Assembly: GCF_026625885.1 (NCBI RefSeq)
Contig: NZ_CP113068.1
Span: forward strand, 4,340,001-4,404,000
Length of the DNA: 64,000 nt
Direction of reading: 5' to 3'
Source: Roseateles sp. SL47
Lineage (GTDB): Bacteria; Pseudomonadota; Gammaproteobacteria; Burkholderiales; Burkholderiaceae_C
The position numbers and the translations under genes were made by a program. Positions within the stretch are counted from its first letter, which is position 1; each line of letters opens with the position of its first letter. The notes beneath the pieces were generated by a model, which worked only from the letters and a program-made list of their open reading frames with translations, ran no database searches and was not told where the DNA came from. Positions 57,851-64,000 of the stretch are shown piece after piece.

Positions 57851-58995
57851 CGATGGATCTCGCCACTACCTTGACCTCGCCCGATGTCGACGCCTTCTAC
57901 ACCTTGGACCGGAGCCGCCTGGCACGCACCACTGAACGCTTTGTGCAGGCCTTCCCTGGGCGCGTGCTCTATGCCGTCAAGGCCAATCCGCTGCCGGAGG
58001 TGGTGGAGACCGTGCTGTCACACGGCATCCACGGATTTGATATTGCGTCCCTGCCCGAAGCGCGCTTGGTACGCCGTGTGACGCCCACCGCGCCCTTGTG
58101 GTTCATGAATCCGGTCAAATCGCGCCGGGATCTCGCGCTGGCCTGGAGCGATCTTCATATCCGTGACTATGTCATCGACAGCGAAGCGGAGCTTGAAAAG
58201 CTGCTGGAAGTGCTGCCCACCCACGACGCCGCCATTCGTGTGTGGGTCCGTTTTCAGCTCAGCACCTCCGATGCGGTTTATGAGCTCAACAGCAAATTCG
58301 GCGCCAGCATGCCGCTCACGGCGCGCTTGCTGGCGCGGCTGGCGCTGGAGACGCGATGGCGGCAGGGCCTGGCCTTCCACCCCGGCTCACAGACCATGAC
58401 CGTGGAGCCTTATCTGGCAGCCTTGCAGATGGCGGAACAGCTGATCTGCGAGGCGCAAGCCGTGGAGGCCGTTGACATCGGTGGTGGTTTCCCCGGCCTG
58501 TATGCCAACCTGCCCCCGGTGACGCCCTGGCCCATGCTGGACGCCGTCGGGGCCTTTGTGTCCGGCTCCTCGAGCCTGCGCTCCCGTGAGCTGGTATGCG
58601 AGCCAGGTCGCTCACTCACCCACGACTGCATGTCGCTCTTCGCGCGGGTGCTGCTGCGGTCAGACACGGCGGTGTATTGCGGGGCGGGCATCTTCAACGG
58701 GCTGCTGCCCGCGCAGCAGCACCTGCAGCTCCCGGTGGCCACTTGGCGCGGCACACGTCGTCTGCCCATGACCGCCAAGGACGACCTGCGCGAGTTCACC
58801 GTATTTGGCCCCACCTGCGACAGCATGGACCGCTTGGCCCACCCCTATGCGCTGCCCGACGCCATCGAGGAAGGCGACTGGATCGAGTTCCAGGCGGTAG
58901 GCGCGTATTCAGAAAGTGTGCGTTGCACCTTCAATGGCTTCTCGGTGGACCACCGGGTACTTCTGCCCGAGGGAGGCACCGCATGCGCCGACTGA
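57847..58995 (+). CDS. Fold-type III PLP decarboxylase (Orn/DAP/Arg family)
   Basis: This 382-residue enzyme has the PLP Lys in YAVKANP near residue 40, HPGSQ near 178, DIGGGFPG near 213, EPGR near 257 and GPTCDSMD near 322. These are the hallmark sites of ornithine/lysine/diaminopimelate decarboxylases. The Cys in GPTCDSMD is the usual catalytic Cys. It is expected to decarboxylate a basic amino acid or derivative to an amine; the exact substrate is not clear. It overlaps the next gene by 13 nt. Confidence 0.92.
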   Translation: MTMDLATTLTSPDVDAFYTLDRSRLARTTERFVQAFPGRVLYAVKANPLPEVVETVLSHGIHGFDIASLPEARLVRRVTPTAPLWFMNPVKSRRDLALAWSDLHIRDYVIDSEAELEKLLEVLPTHDAAIRVWVRFQLSTSDAVYELNSKFGASMPLTARLLARLALETRWRQGLAFHPGSQTMTVEPYLAALQMAEQLICEAQAVEAVDIGGGFPGLYANLPPVTPWPMLDAVGAFVSGSSSLRSRELVCEPGRSLTHDCMSLFARVLLRSDTAVYCGAGIFNGLLPAQQHLQLPVATWRGTRRLPMTAKDDLREFTVFGPTCDSMDRLAHPYALPDAIEEGDWIEFQAVGAYSESVRCTFNGFSVDHRVLLPEGGTACAD

Positions 58996-59816
58996 ACGTC
59001 CGGACCGACCTGCTCACCTCCGTCGAATCGCTGATTGCGCAGCAGAATGAAGCGACCGCGTCCCTGCCAGGGGAGCCCCGGGTGGACATCGTCCGGGACC
59101 ACGGCGGCGTCCGGGCGGCCGCTGTGGTCATGACGCAGGCCTTTGTGGAGAACCACGACAAGGGATGGCTGGCGTGGCTGAAGCCTGAGGAGGTGCGCCG
59201 CATCGAGGAGGGAGACCACGCGCTGGGAGAACGCCGCCTGACACCCATCCTGGCTTACCTGCTGCGGGCGGGCCTGGGGGCCGGCGGCATTCTGTGTGTC
59301 GAAACGGTGCAGGCCGCAGACGGCATCGGCCCGAGAGTGGTACGCGGCGCCTGCCTGCGGCGGCTCCCCATGGCGTGGCCGGCCCGTGACAGCCTGCTCT
59401 ACAAATACCTCGTCGGCGGCTGGCATGCGCTGCGCACGTATGGCCTGCCGCGTGCCCTGGCGGCGGATCGGGCGCAAACACGGTTGCGCCAGGCCACCGA
59501 GCTCGCCCGGCGCGCACAGGGGATCCCGCAGGGTTGCATCTACTCCAGCATGATGTGTGTCCCCCGGCGTTTTGAAGGGCTTCATGTCGCCCGACGGCTG
59601 TCGGGGCCCTTTCTGCGCTTGGCCGACGAACAGGGTCTTCACATGCTGCTGCAGAGCAGCAACCCGGATCGCAATGATGAGCGGGTGTTCAAGCGTTTCG
59701 GTTTTTCACGGATCGGCGAGTTCAACTATGGCGTGTCCCGGCTCAATGCCGTGGGGCCCTACACCATCACCCTGCTGGCGCGCCCACCCAGACAGATCGA
59801 GGTCCATCCATCATGA
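58983..59816 (+). CDS. GNAT-like acyltransferase, divergent
   Basis: This 277-residue protein has a C-terminal half resembling GNAT enzymes (VPRRFEGLHVARRLSGPFLR, then RNDERVFKRFGFSRIGEF). The N-terminal half contains VRAAAVVMTQAFVENHDKGW and is less clear. Acyl-CoA binding is plausible but the canonical Q/RxxGxG/A loop is degenerate. The ATG at 58983 is the start that fits the operon pattern. Confidence 0.65.
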   Translation: MRRLNVRTDLLTSVESLIAQQNEATASLPGEPRVDIVRDHGGVRAAAVVMTQAFVENHDKGWLAWLKPEEVRRIEEGDHALGERRLTPILAYLLRAGLGAGGILCVETVQAADGIGPRVVRGACLRRLPMAWPARDSLLYKYLVGGWHALRTYGLPRALAADRAQTRLRQATELARRAQGIPQGCIYSSMMCVPRRFEGLHVARRLSGPFLRLADEQGLHMLLQSSNPDRNDERVFKRFGFSRIGEFNYGVSRLNAVGPYTITLLARPPRQIEVHPS

Positions 59817-60895
59817 CGCCGCAATTCCAGGTGGTGCGGGATGAATCAGATCCCGCCTTCATCCATGCATGGACGACTCACGTCAGTGCCCGCGAGCTCT
59901 CTCTGGATCCCGACTATCTCCGCCTGCTGGCCGAGGCCTCGCCCGGGGTGACGCATCATTACGTGGCCTGTCGCGATGAGGACGGGGCTGTGCGTGGCCT
60001 GGCCTATATCGCGCTTCAGCAGCAGCGGATCGCCGGGCTGCTGCCTTTGCGTGTGCTGGTTCTGGGTGGGCGTGTTGCAGCGGGTCAGGCCTTCTGGTTC
60101 GACGAACAGGTGTGGAGCTTTAGCAGCTTCATGAGCGCACTCCGGCAGTTTCTGGCCCTGACCTTTCCCCATGGGCTGATCGTGCTGAAGGAGTTTTCGC
60201 GAGAGCGGGATGCCTCCGCCATTGACCAGAACCAGCGGGCGGGTTTTGTGAATGTGCCCTGCTTTCACCGCAGCCGCGTGCCCTTGCAAGGCGCAATGAC
60301 CTTGGCGGCCTATCTGGACACCCTCTCCTCCAAGCGGCGTTACCACCTGCGCAAAGTGCTGCGGGACGCACAAGCTCAAGGCCTTGAATGCGAGGTATTG
60401 GAACGCTTTGAACATCTGCTGGATCAGCTGTATCCGCTCTACCTGGCAGTTAATGCGCGCGCACAGGAGGCGCGCACACCGCCCCTGCCTCGCCAGCTGT
60501 TTGATCTGATGGCCCGTCATCTGGAGAGTGTCCGCATGCTGGTCCTGCGCCAGGCCGGGCAGATCCGCGGCTTCGGGCTGCTGCTGCATCGGCACGGCCA
60601 GGTGAAATGTATGGTCATCGGCCAGGACTATGCGGTGGCCCGGGAGTTGAACCTCTGGTACCTGTTGGTCCTGCATTCGATTGAATACGCCGCGCAGCAC
60701 GGCTGCGAGACCGTCGACCTGGGCTCCACCAACCAGGACATGAAGCGCAAGTTCGGTGCCGTCTGCGAAGAAATCTGGATCTCTGTCCGTCATCAGAATG
60801 ACCGCTGGCAGCACTGGCTCGCCCCTTACATCCGATTCAGTCTGCGACGCATGTATGCCCAACCTAGGCGTGAGGGAGAAACACCCGTTCACTGA
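59813..60895 (+). CDS. BioF2/FemAB-like GNAT acyltransferase
   Basis: This 360-residue protein resembles the Acetyltransf_6 (BioF2/FemAB-like) group. It has a first GNAT-like half, then LSSKRRYHLRKVLRDAQAQG near residue 172, a typical pivot motif, and a second GNAT fold ending in HGCETVDLGSTNQDMKRKFG. Such proteins transfer acyl or aminoacyl groups, or act in exopolysaccharide and lipid decoration. It is the last gene of the coupled run and overlaps the previous one as ATGA. Confidence 0.8.
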   Translation: MTPQFQVVRDESDPAFIHAWTTHVSARELSLDPDYLRLLAEASPGVTHHYVACRDEDGAVRGLAYIALQQQRIAGLLPLRVLVLGGRVAAGQAFWFDEQVWSFSSFMSALRQFLALTFPHGLIVLKEFSRERDASAIDQNQRAGFVNVPCFHRSRVPLQGAMTLAAYLDTLSSKRRYHLRKVLRDAQAQGLECEVLERFEHLLDQLYPLYLAVNARAQEARTPPLPRQLFDLMARHLESVRMLVLRQAGQIRGFGLLLHRHGQVKCMVIGQDYAVARELNLWYLLVLHSIEYAAQHGCETVDLGSTNQDMKRKFGAVCEEIWISVRHQNDRWQHWLAPYIRFSLRRMYAQPRREGETPVH

Positions 60896-60990
60896 GCGGC
60901 CTCCCGTCCGCGCACGCCTCACCCTGTGTCCGTGCGTTTCGTCCTGTCTCCTCTCGCTCCTTCAGCTTTCTGCGCCTGCCTACAGCGCCC

Positions 60991-61022
60991 AACGCCACCA
61001 CAACGCCACCACAACGCCACCC
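60991..61022. repeat. 11-bp tandem array, AACGCCACCAC x ~2.9
   Basis: Two exact copies of the unit are followed by a third that differs in its last bases, in the gap downstream of the GNAT gene. Confidence 0.9.
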
Positions 61023-61154
61023 TTCAGCCCCCTGCAGCATCGCTTAACATCCCTGGGAGGGGTGTCGCCCTTTCCGGGCTGAGCGTCCTGCACTCAGCTT
61101 GCTCTCCGACGACCTTTTCATCGCCCCCCCGATTCAGTCACGGTGGATGCCTAC

Positions 61155-61185
61155 TTGATCTCCGCTCGATCTCCGCTTGATCCGC
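61155..61185. repeat. 11-bp tandem array upstream of the PPTase gene
   Basis: TTGATCTCCGC, TCGATCTCCGC and a shortened TTGATCCGC occur head to tail, directly upstream of the start codon. The period of one helical turn could suit a regulator binding site, but slippage is an equal explanation. Confidence 0.85.
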
Positions 61186-61205
61186 ATCAGACGCCCGCTT
61201 GATAA

Positions 61206-61973
61206 ATGTCTTCTCTTGACCAGCGCGCTGCCCCACCCAGGGCGGCAGATCAATCGCCTTCCCAGGCCCGCGCCGTCATACGGCAAGCTGCCGACCTCCC
61301 ATTGAATCCGGTGCTGGCCTCCGTCAAGTCCTGTCTGCTGACGCTGGAAGACGCGCCCTTTGATCCCATCTGGTTCGCTCAGGAGCGCATCGCCATGCCC
61401 ACCTCCATCGCACGCAGCGTGCCGAAGCGGCAGGCGGAATTTTTCTTTGGACGATGGGCGGCGCGCGAGGCGCTGATGCAATGCGGCGTCACTGGATTCG
61501 ACGTCGGCATCGGGGCGTCACGGGAGCCGGTTTGGCCCCCCGGCGTCGTCGGAAGCCTCACGCATTGCCATGGATATGCTGCAGCGGCTGTCGCCCCGGC
61601 TCGGGACCTTCAGAGCATTGGCATCGACATTGAGCAGGTCGCTCATCCGCAAAGCCTTGAGGCATTGCTGGCCGTGGCACTCGATGCCACCGAAATCGAG
61701 CGTCTGGGCTCATCCACCCACGGGCTGTCCACCGCACAGCTGGCCACCTTGGCCTTCTCCGCCAAAGAGAGTTTCTACAAGGCTGCCTTCCCGCAGGTGG
61801 GTCGCTTCTTTGGTTTCGAAGCGGCGCGGGTGGTCGAGGTCCGCGAGCGTCCTCGCGTCCTCCGCCTGGAACTGACCGAGTCACTGGCCGGTGAATGGCG
61901 CGCCGGATGCGCAATCGACGTGTCTTTCCAGTGGCTGACCAACGACGTCGTCTTCACCTGCTTCTGCGCGTGA
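61206..61973 (+). CDS. Sfp/EntD-type 4'-phosphopantetheinyl transferase
   Basis: This 255-residue enzyme has the EntD-type motif set: FFFGRWAAREAL, PVWPPGVVGSLTHC, SIGIDIE with metal-binding Asp/Glu near residue 143, and FSAKESFYKA near 192. It converts apo carrier domains to holo form using CoA. With about six carrier domains in the siderophore synthetases and no other PPTase in the window, it is probably their activator. It lies 21 kb from the nearest siderophore gene, beyond the second cluster. No clear Shine-Dalgarno site precedes ATG 61206. Confidence 0.93.
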   Translation: MSSLDQRAAPPRAADQSPSQARAVIRQAADLPLNPVLASVKSCLLTLEDAPFDPIWFAQERIAMPTSIARSVPKRQAEFFFGRWAAREALMQCGVTGFDVGIGASREPVWPPGVVGSLTHCHGYAAAAVAPARDLQSIGIDIEQVAHPQSLEALLAVALDATEIERLGSSTHGLSTAQLATLAFSAKESFYKAAFPQVGRFFGFEAARVVEVRERPRVLRLELTESLAGEWRAGCAIDVSFQWLTNDVVFTCFCA

Positions 61974-62024
61974 CGGGCCCCGTCGATCTGAGAAGCGGCT
62001 GAAAACGCTCCGCCGGAATCGGCA

Positions 62025-63191
62025 TCAAACCGACAGGCGTTGAACCAACCACAGCAGCCCGCCACACAGAGCCACCACCGACAAGCCCTGACGAACCCGC
62101 ATCTCCACACCCGGTGGGAACCCAAGACGAAGCCCCCGCATCAGCCCCAGAAACGCAACCCCGATTGCGAGCTGAACGAGCTCAATGCCAAGGTTGAAGC
62201 CCAGCAGGCTTTGCCACAGATGCTGGCGATCCAATCCCCGCGCTTCCAGAGCACCGGCCAGCCCCAGCCCGTGCACCAGCGCGCAGCCAAAGACCAGCCA
62301 GAGACGCATGGGCGTGGACATCGAACGGCCATTGCGTGCGGTCCACCCGTCATGCAGCACCACCCCCACGAGGGTCAATGCAATGCAGGGTTCAACCACC
62401 GCCGATGGCCCTTGTACGCCGCCCAACAGACTCAGACTCAAGGTGGCGGCATGCCCGGCCGTGAATGCGGTCAAGGTCATCAGAACCAGGCGCCAGCTTG
62501 TCAGACCGGCCAGAACGGCCAGCAGGAAGAGCAGATGATCGGCCCCTGACAGGATATGCGTCGCGCCGAGGCGCATGTCGTCGCGCAGCACCGCCATGGC
62601 TGAGGGGAAGAGCAGGTGCTCCGGATCTTCGGGGCCAAACACAAGCAATTGCCGCTGCTTCTCGCCCGTGACCGGATCTGCACGTGTCGCGGTGACCACG
62701 ATGCGCTGTTCGTCCGGTTGATCGCCATACAGGGTGACACGGTAGCGCAGCTGCCCGTTATAGGCGTCCTGTGGATGCCGGAGCTGAAAGCGCCCCAACA
62801 CCACCAACTGCGTGGCGGGGCCGGCAGGGTCCTCATCGGGCGGACTGAAATTGAGAAAGGTCCCCTCCAGCAACAGCGGGCCCTCGTCATCCCACAACTG
62901 CACCTGGGCCTGCACATCGGCGGTCAAACGGGGCAGATGCCGTGCGTAGGCCGCCTGTGACATGCCGTGGGCAAGGCCATCGCTGGCGTAGGGAAAGGCA
63001 CTGACCGGCAAGGACAGCACCACATACACCCCCCCGTTCACGAAGTTCAGCGTGCCCCGTTGGGGTGGCATCAAATGCGCCTGGGCCTGCACCCAATGCA
63101 GGCTCAGGCCGAGGGCCAACACGCAAAGGCATTGGCGATGGAGGGCGCGGGGGGGCCGCCAGGAGCTGATTGCCTGTTGCCAGGCCGTCAT
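62025..63191 (-). CDS. HupE/UreJ-2-family membrane protein
   Basis: This 388-residue protein has an N-terminal export segment (CLCVLALGLSLHWVQAQAH) and a periplasmic domain of ~180 residues. A C-terminal membrane part begins with GATHILSGADHLLFLLAVL, the hallmark of the HupE/UreJ-2 family, and later has AFTAGHAATL and ALVHGLGLAGAL. Relatives are proposed metal (Ni/Co) permease-like or hydrogenase accessory proteins; the role here is unknown. The start at ATG 63191 overlaps the stop of the upstream YHYH gene as ATGA, so the two form one operon. Confidence 0.85.
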   Translation of the reverse strand: MTAWQQAISSWRPPRALHRQCLCVLALGLSLHWVQAQAHLMPPQRGTLNFVNGGVYVVLSLPVSAFPYASDGLAHGMSQAAYARHLPRLTADVQAQVQLWDDEGPLLLEGTFLNFSPPDEDPAGPATQLVVLGRFQLRHPQDAYNGQLRYRVTLYGDQPDEQRIVVTATRADPVTGEKQRQLLVFGPEDPEHLLFPSAMAVLRDDMRLGATHILSGADHLLFLLAVLAGLTSWRLVLMTLTAFTAGHAATLSLSLLGGVQGPSAVVEPCIALTLVGVVLHDGWTARNGRSMSTPMRLWLVFGCALVHGLGLAGALEARGLDRQHLWQSLLGFNLGIELVQLAIGVAFLGLMRGLRLGFPPGVEMRVRQGLSVVALCGGLLWLVQRLSV

Positions 63192-64000
63192 ACGTTGCCG
63201 CTGATGCAGCGAGGCGCGTAGGGATAGGTGTCGGTCACGACGTAGTAATAAATGCCGCCTGGAAACTCCGGCGTCACACCGGTTCTGCCATTGCATTCGT
63301 CCAGATCACCGCCATTGCTGCTACTGTAGGCCCAATCATTCTTGAACGTGCCCAACGGGAACACGCTGACGCTGGGGCGGGTGGACAAGGTCGTGGCAGT
63401 GGCGTTGGGTTTGTAATTGCCCCTCAACGCCACCAACCCGGAGGTGGCATCGCTGGCGGTCCGGTATCCGTATTTGAAATAGATGGGATAACCGTCCATG
63501 GCCCAGCCGATCAGCACCATTTTCTTGGCCACCGCCGTGCTGCTGTCGATCTCGCCGCCCAGCGCGGTGAACAGACGTTCCGGCGCTCCGTGGTAGTGGT
63601 AATCCCCCGTGGGCTGCACATGCGCCAGGTTGCTGTCCGCGCCAAAGTCAAACGGGGTCACCGCGACCAATGCCTCAAGGCTCCAGGCACCGCCCCCCAA
63701 GAGCGTGCAAGACCCGGTGCCTGCCGCTGAATCCGGGCATCCGCCACCCGTGTTGGCGTCGAACTTGATGCCGTTCAAGCCATACCCGGTGGGTTGCACG
63801 TTGTAGTTGGCGCTGGAGGCCTTGCTGGGGGTCAAGGTGATGGTGGCCACCGACACGCTTTGCGTACGGATGGTGTTGGGGTTGCCGCTGTTGGGGAATA
63901 CACCGACCGCATGGTTGGGGATGCCATTGGCCGTCAAGCTGCGGGCCGAACTGCTGCAGGTCCAGCTATAGCTGTAATTCGTGGTGACATTGCTGCTGAT
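63188..64000 (-). CDS. YHYH-domain protein (partial, 5' end outside window)
   Basis: The frame is open to the right edge; 270 residues are visible and the N-terminus, with any signal peptide, is missing. It contains TGDYHYHGAPERLF, the motif naming the YHYH family, followed by IGWAMDGYPIYFKYGY and PEFPGGIYYYVVTDTYPY. Such proteins are usually secreted and of unknown function. Paired Cys residues suggest an exported location. It is translationally coupled to the HupE-like gene. Confidence 0.85.
   Translation of the reverse strand: MSSNVTTNYSYSWTCSSSARSLTANGIPNHAVGVFPNSGNPNTIRTQSVSVATITLTPSKASSANYNVQPTGYGLNGIKFDANTGGGCPDSAAGTGSCTLLGGGAWSLEALVAVTPFDFGADSNLAHVQPTGDYHYHGAPERLFTALGGEIDSSTAVAKKMVLIGWAMDGYPIYFKYGYRTASDATSGLVALRGNYKPNATATTLSTRPSVSVFPLGTFKNDWAYSSSNGGDLDECNGRTGVTPEFPGGIYYYVVTDTYPYAPRCISGNV

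Larger units (their letters stand above)
60896..61205. other. Intergenic region with two short tandem arrays
   Basis: These 310 bases contain no gene I can support. They hold an 11-bp tandem array (AACGCCACCAC, about 2.9 copies, 60991-61022) and a second 11-bp array (TTGATCTCCGC, about 2.8 copies with one variant, 61155-61185). The second lies about 20 nt before the phosphopantetheinyl transferase start. No terminator hairpin with a T tract is evident. Confidence 0.7.

Overview
The window is GC-rich, densely coded DNA from a Gram-negative bacterium. The TonB-dependent receptor, a hydroxamate/beta-hydroxyaspartate-type lipopeptide siderophore assembly line, a Fur-box-controlled ECF sigma gene and the general codon style suggest a betaproteobacterium of the Burkholderiales (Roseateles/Mitsuaria/Variovorax-like). 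That placement is an inference; no rRNA, tRNA or housekeeping marker is present to confirm it. I see no insertion sequence, CRISPR array or integrase.

Region 1 (1-9953), siderophore handling: a partial cyclic-peptide-type ABC exporter, an FhuF-like ferric-siderophore reductase, a PvdQ-like Ntn acylase, an IucB-like hydroxamate acyltransferase, an ornithine N5-monooxygenase, and a TonB-dependent receptor closed by a strong terminator.

Region 2 (9956-39862, all minus strand), siderophore synthesis and control. Transcription runs from an ECF sigma gene with a Fur box over its promoter, through a stand-alone FecR-N-terminal-like protein, MbtH, type II thioesterase and SyrP/TauD-like hydroxylase, into five megasynthase genes in biosynthetic order: FAAL-T-C-A-T, KS-AT-KR-ACP, C-A-T, C-A-T-E-C-A-T, C-A-T-TE. 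Binding-pocket residues read from the A domains give a canonical Thr code in the third synthase and a canonical Asp code in the last. Three other pockets carry an acidic residue that fits ornithine/arginine-like substrates. The inferred product is a fatty-acylated, malonate-extended peptide with hydroxamate and beta-hydroxyaspartate iron ligands. A Sfp-type phosphopantetheinyl transferase at 61206-61973 probably activates the carrier domains.

Region 3 (40055-60895) looks like a second, unrelated pathway. An MFS exporter and a CpdA-like phosphoesterase diverge around an 18-bp inverted repeat. They are followed by an 18-gene plus-strand run, mostly joined by 4-nt start/stop overlaps. It encodes a nucleotidyltransferase-fold protein, class III aminotransferase, SRPBCC protein, extended SDR, membrane desaturase, two dCTP-deaminase-like paralogues, a PEP-synthase/rifampicin-phosphotransferase-like protein, a CYTH-like protein, an HprK-like kinase, a P-loop kinase, an alkaline-phosphatase-superfamily protein, a NagD/LHPP-like HAD phosphatase, a fold-III PLP decarboxylase and two GNAT-type acyltransferases. 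No carrier-protein synthase, peptide ligase or evident precursor peptide is present. The excess of phosphoryl-transfer enzymes suggests a phosphorylated or P-N-containing small molecule. The gene content partly recalls the phaseolotoxin cluster, but the two marker genes argK and amtA are absent. This is the best candidate for an undescribed system. Its most striking detail is that the two dCTP-deaminase-like proteins have lost complementary catalytic residues.

Region 4 (61206-64000): the phosphopantetheinyl transferase, a HupE/UreJ-like membrane protein and the 3' part of a YHYH-domain protein gene.
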